64,000 bases of DNA from Evansella vedderi (GTDB taxonomy: Bacteria > Bacillota > Bacilli > Bacillales > Salisediminibacteriaceae): the NCBI RefSeq assembly GCF_030813435.1, contig NZ_JAUSUG010000003.1:62001-126000 (forward strand), read 5' to 3'. Under the pieces are notes generated by a model that saw nothing but the letters and a program-made list of their open reading frames with translations, ran no database searches and had not been told where the DNA came from. The translations under genes were made by a program, and so were the position numbers. Shown in pieces: positions 54,478-63,963 of the stretch; position 1 is the stretch's first letter, and the number at the start of each line of letters is the position of its first letter.

Positions 54478-54511
54478 AAAACACATGTCCATTTTCATGA
54501 CATGTGTTTTT
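54478..54511 (-). terminator. Terminator after the gntR-type gene
   Basis: AAAACACATGTC and GACATGTGTTTTT pair with a nine-base loop; T-tract on the minus strand. Confidence 0.88.
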
Positions 54512-54515
54512 CCCA

Positions 54516-55235
54516 TTAGATTCGTTTTCGTAATACGTGAAATTTAAATTTATCAGCCCTAAAGTAATTTAAGGAATATAGAATAGGTCGTTCTTCTTCA
54601 TCAAAATGCATTTGTTTTAATGCTAAAAGGGCTGTTTCCGGCTCACATTGCAATATTTCTGAGACTGTATCATGATAACCAAGTGGTTCAATTTGTGTAA
54701 AGGCATAGGAAATGGTTGTTCCTGACTCCTCTAACTGCTCAAAAATAGATTGATGCTGGTGAGAGACATATTCAGGTAAATATTCCTTCGGGATTTTATC
54801 TAAACAATAAACAACGGGTTCTCCATCAGCAGTCCTAACTCGCTCAATCATTAATAATTCCGTAAGTCCATGATTTTGAAATTTATGCTTGTCATCCTCC
54901 GTTGCGGGTGTAAAAGCGGAAGATAAAAAAATCGTTCCTGGTTTTTTATTTCCACGCTGGATCATATCCGTTATACTAAATAATTCTTCAATACCAGAAG
55001 AAAATAATGGCTTTGTATTGATAAAAGTACCTACACCATGTCGGCGTATAATCACACTTTCATCCTCAAGCATACGAAGTGCTTCTCGTAAAGTTGCCCT
55101 ACTAACACCTAGCTGCTTAGAAAGTTGAAATTCGGAAGGAAGTCTTTCCCCTGCTTCATAAACTCCGTTATCTATATCCTCTTTTAGTTTATCTATCACT
55201 TGAAGATATAATGGGCGATTATCAGATTTAATCAT
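54516..55235 (-). CDS. ymfC: GntR/HutC-family transcriptional regulator (YmfC)
   Basis: A 239-residue regulator: N-terminal winged HTH (about 8-75, [30 protein letters not shown]), C-terminal UTRA effector domain (TEDDKHKF to [10 protein letters not shown]). It follows spoIIIE by 22 bases, as in B. subtilis, where ymfC is followed by the ymfD exporter. That exporter is not seen here. Ligand unknown. Start ATG has GGAGGGAG. Confidence 0.88.
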   Translation of the reverse strand: MIKSDNRPLYLQVIDKLKEDIDNGVYEAGERLPSEFQLSKQLGVSRATLREALRMLEDESVIIRRHGVGTFINTKPLFSSGIEELFSITDMIQRGNKKPGTIFLSSAFTPATEDDKHKFQNHGLTELLMIERVRTADGEPVVYCLDKIPKEYLPEYVSHQHQSIFEQLEESGTTISYAFTQIEPLGYHDTVSEILQCEPETALLALKQMHFDEEERPILYSLNYFRADKFKFHVLRKRI

Positions 55236-55257
55236 GCTTGTCTCCCTCCTGCATCAA

Positions 55258-57636
55258 CTAATGGTTTGAAACTTCCTGATCCTCTGTTTTTGTAATGAGA
55301 ACTTCTCTTGGTTTACTACCCTCATATGGGCCTACAATGCCCCTAACTTCCATTTCATCTATCAATCGTGCTGCCCTTGTATAACCAATTCGGAACCGAC
55401 GCTGCAGCATGGACACGGATGCTGTTTGCATTTCTACAACAAGCTGTACAGCATCATCATACAGGTCATCATCCACCTCAGTGGAAACTACATCTTCCCC
55501 TTCCTGCGGCATCATCTCTTCTGCATATTGAGCTTTTTGCTGTTCAATACAATGATTAACGACTCTCTCTACTTCGTCATCGGATAGAAAAGCCCCTTGA
55601 ATTCTTGTAGCCTTATTAGCTCCAACAGGAAGAAAAAGCATATCTCCTCGGCCAAGAAGCTTCTCTGCCCCGTTTCCGTCAAGGATTGTTCTAGAATCGG
55701 TAGAACTCGAAACACCAAAGGCTATTCTAGATGGAATATTTGCTTTGATAACCCCTGTTATAACATCTACAGAAGGTCTTTGGGTTGCAATTATTAAATG
55801 AATTCCAGCAGCACGTGCCATTTGAGCTAATCTTGTAATGGAGTCCTCTACGTCTGATGAGGCTACCATCATTAAATCAGCAAGCTCGTCCACTATAACA
55901 ACGATATATGGTAACGGTTGATGCTCGTCTTCTTCAGGAAGCTTTTCATTCTCCCGTTTAATATATGCATTATATCCCTCAATATTTCTTGTACCGGAGT
56001 ATGCAAATAACTCATATCTCCGTTCCATTTCGTTAACAACCTTTTTCAATGCTTGTGAAGCTTTCTTAGGATCCGTTACAACCGGTGATAATAAATGTGG
56101 GACACCATTATACACATTTAACTCTACCATTTTCGGGTCGATCATCATTAACTTCACTTCATGTGGCTTACTTCTCATTAAAATACTGACGATTATTCCG
56201 TTTATACACACACTTTTCCCGCTTCCAGTGGCGCCTGCCACTAATAAATGGGGCATTTTATTTAGTTCCGCAATAACCGCATCTCCGGAAATATCTCTTC
56301 CTAAGCCGATAGCTAATTTATTATCCTTCTCTTTCATCGTTTGAGACTCCAATACTTCCCTTAAGGTAACGAGAGCCACCTCTTGGTTAGGTACTTCGAT
56401 ACCAATAGCTGATTTTCCTGGAATAGGAGCCTCCATACGAATATCCTTTGCTGCCAACGCCAACGCTAAATCATCTGTTAAATTAACAATTTTACTAACT
56501 TTAACACCTACACTTGGATAGACCTCGTACTTTGTAACAGATGGTCCTAAATGGACCTTTGTAACCTTTGCACTAACACCAAAGCTCTCCAACGTTCTTT
56601 CCAGTTTGCGAGCATTTTTGGAAAGCATGGAATGCTCTCTTGATTGGTTTGCTTTTGTTGGACTAGCAAGTAAATCTAACGTAGGTACTTCGTAAAACTC
56701 ATTCTCCTTCGCACTCACAACTAAAGAAGTAGTATGAACAGGTGATGGTTCTATATCTTCATCCTTTTGCTTCTCTTCTTTATTTGGCTTAGCCCCTACC
56801 GTTTTAAGTGCAGAGGATTCCACATCAATTACCTCCGCTCCCCCTTTTGGATGATGATCTTCATAGGCTTTAGTGGAAAAATCGTAAATAATCGGTTCCT
56901 CTACGTCATAATCCTCAATTACCTTTTGTTCGCTAGACTGTAATGATTGCTGGGATTTTGACACTTTTGACTTTTCCTTTGGCTTAATCTTTATTTTCTT
57001 GAAAACACCCACCATATCAAGCCATTGTGCCTTTAGCCAATCCTTAATTCTAATTAAGACAGATGCGGAATTGCCTCCCCCTTTTTTCAATACATCCATA
57101 AAGGACTTACCCGTTATTATTACGATAGATGTTAAAATAAGTCCGACAGCAAAAACGAGTGATCCTTCAGAGGAAAATAAGAAGTGACTTAAAGCATACC
57201 CTAATGCCCCAATCATTCCTCCACCAATTTCATCTATTATAGCTTGATCCTGCATTTGTAACCAATACAAATGCCACGTATTCCTAATAACTGAATGGTC
57301 AATAAATTCCGCGTGTGTACTAAGTTCAATAAACAAGAACCTATGACTTATTAGTGCTATGGAAAAAATCAATAAATAAACACCTATTAATTTTCTTGTA
57401 AAAATAGAAGGAAGCTCTCGTTTTACCATTAAGTAAATAGCAAACAAAAACAATGCAATAGTTAGCACAATATGAAGACTCCCTAAGAAAAAGCGAAATA
57501 GGTGAACGAGCCCCTCACCCACAATTCCAAGCCTAGCAAAAGTTACAAAAGATACAATAAGTAAAAATAAACCAATTAATTCATATGTAAGTTGTTTTTT
57601 CCATTTTTCCTGTTTTTTTCTACGTTTTCTTGCCAT
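55258..57636 (-). CDS. spoIIIE: DNA translocase SpoIIIE (FtsK family)
   Basis: A 792-residue translocase (787 in B. subtilis): a basic N-terminus ARKRRKKQEKWKK, four membrane helices (about 20-180), a variable linker, the motor domain with Walker A GATGSGKSVC and Walker B YIVVIVDELADLM, and a C-terminal gamma winged helix (SVSMLQRRFRIGYTRAARLIDEME). It pumps the trapped chromosome into the forespore at the septum. The start at 57636 (MARKRR) is chosen for the GGGGTGAT upstream; the earlier ATG at 57684 lacks an RBS. Confidence 0.95.
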   Translation of the reverse strand: MARKRRKKQEKWKKQLTYELIGLFLLIVSFVTFARLGIVGEGLVHLFRFFLGSLHIVLTIALFLFAIYLMVKRELPSIFTRKLIGVYLLIFSIALISHRFLFIELSTHAEFIDHSVIRNTWHLYWLQMQDQAIIDEIGGGMIGALGYALSHFLFSSEGSLVFAVGLILTSIVIITGKSFMDVLKKGGGNSASVLIRIKDWLKAQWLDMVGVFKKIKIKPKEKSKVSKSQQSLQSSEQKVIEDYDVEEPIIYDFSTKAYEDHHPKGGAEVIDVESSALKTVGAKPNKEEKQKDEDIEPSPVHTTSLVVSAKENEFYEVPTLDLLASPTKANQSREHSMLSKNARKLERTLESFGVSAKVTKVHLGPSVTKYEVYPSVGVKVSKIVNLTDDLALALAAKDIRMEAPIPGKSAIGIEVPNQEVALVTLREVLESQTMKEKDNKLAIGLGRDISGDAVIAELNKMPHLLVAGATGSGKSVCINGIIVSILMRSKPHEVKLMMIDPKMVELNVYNGVPHLLSPVVTDPKKASQALKKVVNEMERRYELFAYSGTRNIEGYNAYIKRENEKLPEEDEHQPLPYIVVIVDELADLMMVASSDVEDSITRLAQMARAAGIHLIIATQRPSVDVITGVIKANIPSRIAFGVSSSTDSRTILDGNGAEKLLGRGDMLFLPVGANKATRIQGAFLSDDEVERVVNHCIEQQKAQYAEEMMPQEGEDVVSTEVDDDLYDDAVQLVVEMQTASVSMLQRRFRIGYTRAARLIDEMEVRGIVGPYEGSKPREVLITKTEDQEVSNH

Positions 57637-57671
57637 TATATTAATCACCCCGAAATATATACAAATGGAAG

Positions 57672-57695
57672 CAGCAGCCGACAATACGGCTGCTG
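57672..57695 (-). terminator. Hairpin before spoIIIE
   Basis: CAGCAGCCG and CGGCTGCTG arms with a six-base loop lie in the 5' leader of spoIIIE, downstream of ylzJ. There is no T-run, so it could be an attenuator, a weak terminator or a structural leader element. Confidence 0.4.
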
Positions 57696-57783
57696 TCTAA
57701 CCATGACGAACGCTTGTTTTAGTTTTTTTATTATAGCATAATTTAACCATGCTTTTCCATAGAAGGGGTGATTTTCTTCTTTG

Positions 57784-58005
57784 TTAGATTTGAAAATATT
57801 GTCCTGGTGTATATCTCTGGTCTAAGTACATGTTTGGATCTGTTGAGAGTAATCGAACGATGCGGTAATTTACTCCCCCCATTTCTCCTTCTTCACGTTC
57901 AACCAACAGTTGTCCACCCGGTATATCCACTAACTGCTGCTTATTATACTCCTGTTCATCCACAGGAAAAATAGATTCCTGTGCTTGGTACGTGTAAAGG
58001 ATCAT
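57784..58005 (-). CDS. ylzJ: YlzJ-like protein
   Basis: A 73-residue protein with the YlzJ pattern ([41 protein letters not shown]). Function unknown. Its ATG overlaps the tepA stop by four bases, so they are coupled. In B. subtilis ylzJ is also next to tepA and spoIIIE. Confidence 0.85.
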   Translation of the reverse strand: MILYTYQAQESIFPVDEQEYNKQQLVDIPGGQLLVEREEGEMGGVNYRIVRLLSTDPNMYLDQRYTPGQYFQI

Positions 58006-58760
58006 TGGACAACATCCCCATTTCCAGGTGACTGTGGTCTATTTTGTTCTATCATTTCATTTAACTTTTTAATTGCTTGGCCAATTCCCCCAACCTCATT
58101 AATAATACCGTAAGAAACTGCATCTTTACCAACTACATTACTTCCAATATCTCGAGTTAAGTTTCCTTTAGAGAGCATTAACTCTTTGAAATTCTCCTCA
58201 GATATGGACGAGTGCCTTGTTACAAAACTTACAACACGATCCTGCATTTTGTCTAAGTATTCAAATGTTTGTGGTACACCGATAACTAAACCTGTTAATC
58301 TGACTGGATGGATAGTCATCGTTGCCGTTTCAGCAATAAAGGAATAGTCTGCTGCAACGGCAATAGGGACTCCGATAGAATGCCCGCCCCCTAATACTAA
58401 TGTAACTGTTGGTTTGGACATGGAGGAAATCATTTCGGCTAAGGCTAACCCTGCTTCCACATCACCACCGACAGTATTTAATATAATTAATAACCCTTCA
58501 ATTTTAGGGTTCTGCTCCGCAGCAACTAATTGTGGAATAATATGTTCGTATTTGGTTGTCTTGTTTTGGGGTGGCAGCTGCATATGGCCTTCAATTTGAC
58601 CAATAATTGTTAAAACATGTATGTTTGACTGATCCATTTGCGGAACGTTCGTTTGCCCTAATTGTTGGATTTTATCTAAAATTCCTGACTCTTTTTGATC
58701 TTTCCCCTCTTGGTTGGGATTCGATGGTGTTGGTTGTGGTGAATTTGATACATCACTCAT
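58002..58760 (-). CDS. tepA: Translocation-enhancing protein TepA (ClpP-like)
   Basis: A protein of 252 residues with a ClpP/crotonase fold: a disordered Pro/Gln-rich start (about 1-45), the substrate region [15 protein letters not shown], and the nucleophile Ser in [15 protein letters not shown]. TepA (YmfB) is said to degrade signal peptides or assist export of spore proteins. The ATG at 58760 is favoured because the GTG twelve bases upstream lies inside the Shine-Dalgarno. It follows dapA; in B. subtilis rnjB (ymfA) lies between, but it is missing here. Confidence 0.9.
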   Translation of the reverse strand: MSDVSNSPQPTPSNPNQEGKDQKESGILDKIQQLGQTNVPQMDQSNIHVLTIIGQIEGHMQLPPQNKTTKYEHIIPQLVAAEQNPKIEGLLIILNTVGGDVEAGLALAEMISSMSKPTVTLVLGGGHSIGVPIAVAADYSFIAETATMTIHPVRLTGLVIGVPQTFEYLDKMQDRVVSFVTRHSSISEENFKELMLSKGNLTRDIGSNVVGKDAVSYGIINEVGGIGQAIKKLNEMIEQNRPQSPGNGDVVQ

Positions 58761-58837
58761 TCCGAGACCCACTCCTTTCAGTTCTAGTATGTAGTGATAC
58801 TAATCAAATCATGCAAAAAGAAAAGTAAAATCCCACT

Positions 58838-58874
58838 AAAAAGCTCCTTGCTTGAACAAGCAAGGAGCTTTTTT
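58838..58874 (-). terminator. Terminator after dapA
   Basis: AAAAAGCTCCTTGCTTG and CAAGCAAGGAGCTTTTTT, a 17-bp perfect stem with a two-base centre. It is the strongest terminator in the window. Confidence 0.92.
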
Positions 58875-58882
58875 GATTTATT

Positions 58883-59749
58883 TTATGAACTTATTATTTT
58901 AGCTAGTGTTTTCCGTTCCTCAGTAGTGAGTGGTACTAACGGCAATCTAACCCCGCCAACATCTAGACCTTTTAGCTGCAATGCTGTTTTTACAGGGGTT
59001 GGACTAGGTGCCATAAATACTGCCTTAATGATTGGAAGAATATTTTGATGAATAATTGCTGCCTGTGCTGTCTGACCTTTTTCAAAGGATTGAATCATTT
59101 CTTGTAAATTCGGTCCAATAATATGACTTGCTACCGATACTACTCCAATTCCTCCTATGGAAAGAATAGGTAATGTTAATGAATCATCTCCTGAATATAA
59201 TACAAAATCGTCATCTGTATTGGCAATGATCGATGTCATTTGATCTAAGTCACCACTGGCTTCTTTTACTGCCACGATGTTGTTCACCTTAGATAAGGCA
59301 ATAACGGTGTCTGCCTCTATATTCGAAACAGTACGGCCCGGTACATTATAAATCATGACAGGGAGAGATGTTTTATCAGCAATGGTTTTAAAATGTTCAT
59401 ACAAACCCCTTTGTGTCGGCTTATTATAGTATGGGGCCACTAACATAACCGCATCAACACCTAAGCTCTCCGCTTTCCTGGTTAATTCAATGGAAGCATA
59501 AGTATTGTTTGAGCCTGTTCCAGCAATAACAGGAATTCTCCCCTTAACTACCTTAACAACATGCTCGAACAAAGCTAATTTTTCCTCGTTTGATAAGGTA
59601 GGTGATTCTCCTGTAGTACCTGAAACAACCACTGCATCGGTTCCATTCCCGATCAGATATTCTAACAGCTTTGTTGTTTTCTGAAAATCAACATTCCCTT
59701 TAGAGTCGAATGGTGTAACCATTGCGGTAACAACTCGACCGAAATTCAT
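58883..59749 (-). CDS. dapA: 4-hydroxy-tetrahydrodipicolinate synthase
   Basis: A 288-residue aldolase-type enzyme condensing pyruvate with aspartate semialdehyde. Motifs are GTTGESPTLS, YNVPGRT (catalytic Tyr) and the Schiff-base lysine in AVKEASGDL. The product goes to meso-DAP, lysine and, via dpaAB, dipicolinic acid. The start at 59749 (MNFGRV) is chosen for GGAGAGG; earlier in-frame codons lie in the dapG-dapA gap. Last gene of the dpaAB-asd-dapG-dapA operon. Confidence 0.96.
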   Translation of the reverse strand: MNFGRVVTAMVTPFDSKGNVDFQKTTKLLEYLIGNGTDAVVVSGTTGESPTLSNEEKLALFEHVVKVVKGRIPVIAGTGSNNTYASIELTRKAESLGVDAVMLVAPYYNKPTQRGLYEHFKTIADKTSLPVMIYNVPGRTVSNIEADTVIALSKVNNIVAVKEASGDLDQMTSIIANTDDDFVLYSGDDSLTLPILSIGGIGVVSVASHIIGPNLQEMIQSFEKGQTAQAAIIHQNILPIIKAVFMAPSPTPVKTALQLKGLDVGGVRLPLVPLTTEERKTLAKIISS

Positions 59750-59769
59750 GTAAATCCTCTCCTTCTTTC

Positions 59770-60990
59770 TCAATCATCACTCTTAATTAAAAACATTTCG
59801 TGGAGAGCATTGACAGCATTAATCATGTCCTCTCCTCTTACTAATACCCAAATTGTCGTATGGGAATCAGCAGATTGGAGAATTGGAATGTTTTTACTAA
59901 TTAACGCTTCGACGATACGTGAGGTTACTCCAGGGACACCTGTCATCCCCGCCCCTACAGCAGAAACCTTTGCACAGTTTTTTAATATTACTGGCTTTAA
60001 ATTAATGGCCTCCAGTATGGAGACAGCTTTGTCAGCCACTTCATCACTGACAGTATAAACTACCCCCATGGGATGAATATTAATGAAGTCTACAGATATA
60101 CCTTCATTTGCCATCGCTTTAAAAACCTTTGACTGTAAATCATAGTTTCCATCTTCTGAGAAAACTTTTATTTGTGTAACATTACTTACATGAGCAATTC
60201 CAGTAATGAGTCGTTCTTCAACATCTCTGCCTACATTATCCGTAATACTAGACGTAATAAGCGTTCCTTTTTCCTTAGAAGACGTTGATCTAATTCGTAT
60301 TGGAACTTTTGCTTGCATAGCAACCTCTACTGCCCGAGGGTGAATCACTTTCGCACCCTGATAGGCTAAGTTACAAATCTCGTTATAAGTTACCACATTT
60401 AACGGTTTAGCATTAGTAACAATCCGAGGATCAGCTGTCATCACACCCTCAACATCTGTAAAAATGTCAACAACTTCTGCTCCTAAAGCAGCACCCAGGG
60501 CAGTTGCAGATGTATCACTGCCACCCCTGCCTAAAGTAGCAGTAGTTCCTTTAGGAGTTTGACCTTGGAATCCTGTAACAACGATAGCATCATAGTTTTC
60601 CAATTCATTCAACAAATTATTTACTTTCATCTCTAAAATTTTAGCATTTGTGTAATCTTCATTTGTCCTAAAGCCAGCTTCAGCACCAGTCATTGCTAAT
60701 GACTTAATACCTTTTTTGTTTAGTAAATTAGAGAAAACAACGGATGAAATGGTTTCCCCACATGCTGCTAATAAGTCCAACTCTCTTTTTGATACATGGC
60801 TTTTGTTCCCCTCTACCAAATCTAGCAATGTATCTGTAGCATAAGGATCTCCTTTTCTGCCCATTGCAGATACTACCACAACGACTTTATTTCCTTCGTT
60901 TATAGCATCCTGAACATGCTCAGATGCTAGTTCACGGAGTTCTTCATTTTTTACAGAAGTCCCCCCAAATTTTTGAACTATAATTTTCAT
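59770..60990 (-). CDS. dapG: Aspartate kinase I (DAP-inhibited)
   Basis: A 406-residue aspartokinase: KFGGTSV near the N-terminus, the kinase core GRGGSDTSATALGAALGAE and two C-terminal ACT domains (from about 270). B. subtilis DapG in the same operon is sensitive to meso-diaminopimelate, hence the name. It feeds asd upstream and dapA downstream. No lysine riboswitch is present in its leader. Confidence 0.95.
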   Translation of the reverse strand: MKIIVQKFGGTSVKNEELRELASEHVQDAINEGNKVVVVVSAMGRKGDPYATDTLLDLVEGNKSHVSKRELDLLAACGETISSVVFSNLLNKKGIKSLAMTGAEAGFRTNEDYTNAKILEMKVNNLLNELENYDAIVVTGFQGQTPKGTTATLGRGGSDTSATALGAALGAEVVDIFTDVEGVMTADPRIVTNAKPLNVVTYNEICNLAYQGAKVIHPRAVEVAMQAKVPIRIRSTSSKEKGTLITSSITDNVGRDVEERLITGIAHVSNVTQIKVFSEDGNYDLQSKVFKAMANEGISVDFINIHPMGVVYTVSDEVADKAVSILEAINLKPVILKNCAKVSAVGAGMTGVPGVTSRIVEALISKNIPILQSADSHTTIWVLVRGEDMINAVNALHEMFLIKSDD

Positions 60991-61074
60991 CTTTAATTCT
61001 CATCCACCTTTTATAGTAAAATGTGATCGAGCAGAGAAAGTTCATAAATTAATAAGTCCTTTAAATAAGATCTA

Positions 61075-62124
61075 TTAGTCTTTTAATAAACCTAGTTTTT
61101 GTAAGGAGAATGCTATTTGTACAGAGTTTAACGCTGCACCTTTTAATAAATTATCTGCTACTACCCAAAGGTGAAATCCAGTAGTATTATCTAAATCTTT
61201 TCTAATACGGCCTACAAACACATCGTCTTTTCCAGCAGCATCAATGGCCATTGGATAGATTTGCTGTGTTGGATCATCTTGCAAGGTTAACCCTGGAGCC
61301 TCTTGTAAAACCTCATGCAGATCTTTTACAGATACACCATTCTTTTCCACTTCAATATATATAGACTCAGAATGTCCTGTTTCCACAGGGAGACGTACAC
61401 ATGTCGCAGCTACGTGTAATTCATTATCGTGCATGATTTTTTTCGTTTCATTAATCATTTTCATTTCTTCAAAGGTAAATCCATTTTCTTGGAATAAATC
61501 AATTTGTGGAACTGCGTTAAAAGCAATTTGATAATGCTTTTTATCGCCACCAACCGGTAAAATCTCTTTTGTAACTTCTTCATTATTCATTACTTGCTTG
61601 GATTGGTTATACATTTCGTCAATTGCTTCTGCACCTGCACCAGAAACAGCTTGATACGTAGATACTACAATTTTATTCAAACCGAAAGCCTTACGAATCG
61701 GCTCTAGAGCAACTACCATTTGAATAGTGGAACAGTTTGGATTAGCGATAATTCCGTTATGTTCCTTCAAATCTTGTTCATTTACTTCTGGAACAACCAA
61801 AGGGATATTTGGATCCATTCGGAAAGCACTCGTATTATCAACAACAATTGCGCCGCGTTTCACAGCTTCTGGAGCAAGTGCTTTCGAAACGGAACCACCT
61901 GCACTAAATAACGCTAGCTGAATTCCTTCAAATGATTCTGGTGTTGCTTCTTGAACGGTAATTTCTTCCCCTTTAAATGTAATCTTCTTTCCTGCTGAAC
62001 GCTTAGAAGAAAGGGGGAGTAATGATGCTACTGGAAAATTTAAACGCTCTAATGTTTTAAGCATTTGTTGACCAACAGCACCCGTTGCTCCAACTACTGC
62101 TACTCGATATCCTGTTTGACTCAT
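61075..62124 (-). CDS. asd: Aspartate-semialdehyde dehydrogenase
   Basis: A 349-residue enzyme making aspartate semialdehyde from aspartyl phosphate with NADPH. It shows VVGATGAVGQQM, the active-site cysteine in NPNCSTIQM, and the RLPVETGHSE and EVNEQDLKEHNG blocks. It is between dpaB and dapG on the same strand. 246 bases with a strong hairpin separate it from dpaB, so it probably also has its own promoter. Confidence 0.96.
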   Translation of the reverse strand: MSQTGYRVAVVGATGAVGQQMLKTLERLNFPVASLLPLSSKRSAGKKITFKGEEITVQEATPESFEGIQLALFSAGGSVSKALAPEAVKRGAIVVDNTSAFRMDPNIPLVVPEVNEQDLKEHNGIIANPNCSTIQMVVALEPIRKAFGLNKIVVSTYQAVSGAGAEAIDEMYNQSKQVMNNEEVTKEILPVGGDKKHYQIAFNAVPQIDLFQENGFTFEEMKMINETKKIMHDNELHVAATCVRLPVETGHSESIYIEVEKNGVSVKDLHEVLQEAPGLTLQDDPTQQIYPMAIDAAGKDDVFVGRIRKDLDNTTGFHLWVVADNLLKGAALNSVQIAFSLQKLGLLKD

Positions 62125-62255
62125 GACAAAAAATCTCCTTTCAAAATTGCAACGAATTATTTAATGTAAACTGATTTTTCTTAGATAAGATTTTGCTTGA
62201 TCGCTTTGTCATTTATATACACTTTTCAAGTATCTATAAACTGTCTATTGGAAAT

Positions 62256-62296
62256 AGCAAAAACATACGTAGTTAAGGTAATCTACCTTAACTACG
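62256..62296 (-). terminator. Terminator between dpaB and asd
   Basis: CGTAGTTAAGGTA (62268-62280) and TACCTTAACTACG (62284-62296) form a 13-bp perfect stem with a three-base loop; the minus-strand tail is TATGTTTTTG. It can limit the sporulation transcript of dpaAB from reading into asd. Confidence 0.8.
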
Positions 62297-62370
62297 ATTT
62301 ATACGATACAAGCAAGATATTATCATCTTACATTATATCTATATTTTATCAATAGTTTCTTCTTTTTTCA

Positions 62371-62964
62371 CTAATCTTTATATCTTTCTATTAAAACGGG
62401 CTGTAATTGTTCATGATTTAGAGCAGCCTTAACTGTATCAGGAAGCTTTGTCATATCAGCAACTAAGGAATTAGGTTTCTTAAAAGGATGATCTTGCCCA
62501 AACGGTACAAAATAAATGTTTTTTGTTGCCATGAGCTTCATAACGTTAACTCCATTTAAACCGAGTGCGTCGTTTGTAGAAATTGCAAGAACAACTGGAC
62601 GTCCTGTTCGAAGTGTTGCCTTTGCCCCCATTAGAACGGGAGAATCCGTTAATGCATTAGCAAGCTTACTGGTTGAATTACCTGTCATCGGGGCAATTAC
62701 CATGCAGTCTAATGGAGTTTGAGGTCCAAATGGCTCAGCCTTAGGGATTGTATCTACTAATGGCTCATCTGTGATTTGTTGAATTTTCTCCAGCCAATCT
62801 GCACTTTTCCCAAACTTCGTATCTGTTGTTTGAACGGTATAGCTTACAAATGGAGTCACACGAGCTCCTTCTTTTACTAACTGCTCCATAACTGGCAAGA
62901 CCTCTTCATACGTACAATGGGATCCTGTTAAACCGAAGCCGATATGTTTCCCCTTAAGTGACAT
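62371..62964 (-). CDS. dpaB: Dipicolinate synthase subunit B (SpoVFB)
   Basis: A 197-residue flavoprotein-type (HFCD fold) subunit: KGKHIGFGLTGSHCTYEEV at the start, APMTGNSTSKLANALTDSPV and MATKNIYFVPFGQDHP. With DpaA it makes dipicolinate in the mother cell during late sporulation. One base separates it from dpaA. Confidence 0.95.
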   Translation of the reverse strand: MSLKGKHIGFGLTGSHCTYEEVLPVMEQLVKEGARVTPFVSYTVQTTDTKFGKSADWLEKIQQITDEPLVDTIPKAEPFGPQTPLDCMVIAPMTGNSTSKLANALTDSPVLMGAKATLRTGRPVVLAISTNDALGLNGVNVMKLMATKNIYFVPFGQDHPFKKPNSLVADMTKLPDTVKAALNHEQLQPVLIERYKD

Positions 62965-62965
62965 A

Positions 62966-63868
62966 TTACTTTCTTCCTCCTTTAATTTCTTCCCAGTGCT
63001 CCTGTAGTAAAGTGGTTAATACACCAGCAATGATTTGACCTGCTGTTTTTGGTGCTACTATTCCGGGAAGTCCTAGAGCTAGCAACGCTTTTATCCCTCT
63101 TTTTTCAGCATATCTAAAGTCAGTACCTCCAGGCTTTGAAGCCAAATCTACTACTAGTGCATGGGGCATCATTTTAGATAGAACGTTAGCCGAAACTACA
63201 TGGGCAGGTATTGTATTTATGACAACATCTGCATCCGCCACGTGTTTTGATAAGTCCTTAACTGGGAAGCTTTCTAAATGATACTCGAATGCCCTAGCCC
63301 GAAGTTCCGGTTCATCAGCGGCTACCTTTACGTTAGCACCTAAGTTCTGAAAGGTGCGGGCAATAGTTTTACCTACACGACCAAAACCAGTCACAATTAC
63401 ATTGGAATTGTGGATAGTTATATCTGTGTTTTGGATTACAATCATAATCGTCCCTTCAGCAGTAGGAATTGAGTTATAAATCGCTACGTCATCTCTTTCC
63501 ACAAGTTCCACCAGCTTCTTATTAGATTGTTTAGCCATTTCCTTCAATCGATCATTTGATATTCCAGTATAAATAATAGAGTGTTTTTTCGTTTTTTCTA
63601 ACCAATCTTCTGGCAAGATTGTTTTATCCCTCGAAAAAATAGATTCGATCTCCCTATCTTCATTCATACCACTGACAGGTAAGACAATGGCATCCACTGT
63701 TTTTGGATTAATCGTATCAAATGTTTCTTTGTACGACCCCACAAAACCATCATCAAGCTGGTCAAACCCGATAAGTGATATTTTGGCATCTTGCTCAGAT
63801 AGCTTACGAATTACTTCTAATTGTCTTGCATCTCCACCTATTACGGCAATGTGCATATCAGTTAACAA
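62966..63868 (-). CDS. dpaA: Dipicolinate synthase subunit A (SpoVFA)
   Basis: A 300-residue protein with an N-terminal DpaA domain (AVIGGDARQLEVIRKL, LIGFDQLDDGFVG) and a Rossmann dehydrogenase-like domain (VIVTGFGRVGKTIARTF). It acts with DpaB to convert dihydrodipicolinate into dipicolinic acid. The start is the TTG at 63868 (MLTDMHIAV), as B. subtilis SpoVFA begins MLTGLKIAV, with GGGGAGAT seven bases before. First gene of the run; a sigma-K-like promoter is upstream. Confidence 0.94.
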   Translation of the reverse strand: MLTDMHIAVIGGDARQLEVIRKLSEQDAKISLIGFDQLDDGFVGSYKETFDTINPKTVDAIVLPVSGMNEDREIESIFSRDKTILPEDWLEKTKKHSIIYTGISNDRLKEMAKQSNKKLVELVERDDVAIYNSIPTAEGTIMIVIQNTDITIHNSNVIVTGFGRVGKTIARTFQNLGANVKVAADEPELRARAFEYHLESFPVKDLSKHVADADVVINTIPAHVVSANVLSKMMPHALVVDLASKPGGTDFRYAEKRGIKALLALGLPGIVAPKTAGQIIAGVLTTLLQEHWEEIKGGRK

Positions 63869-63934
63869 AACAACTATCTCCCCTTTCTACATGACTTTTT
63901 ATTTTAAAGGGGACCTTGCTTGCGATGTTCACAA

Positions 63935-63963
63935 CATCTTATGTAGGAGCCCTCATTGGTGTG
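63935..63963 (-). promoter_or_regulatory. Putative sigma-K promoter of dpaAB
   Basis: On the minus strand CACA, 16 bases, CATAAGATG fits the sigma-K consensus (AC at -35; CATANNNTA at -10) with one mismatch, about 67 bases before the dpaA start. It matches the known sigma-K control of spoVF in B. subtilis. The final 37 bases of the window show nothing else. Confidence 0.55.

Noticed and set aside
62125-62370. Lysine riboswitch in front of asd or dapG
   Set aside because: The leader holds a simple 13-bp hairpin and lacks the conserved L-box sequences, and the asd-dapG gap is only 84 bases.
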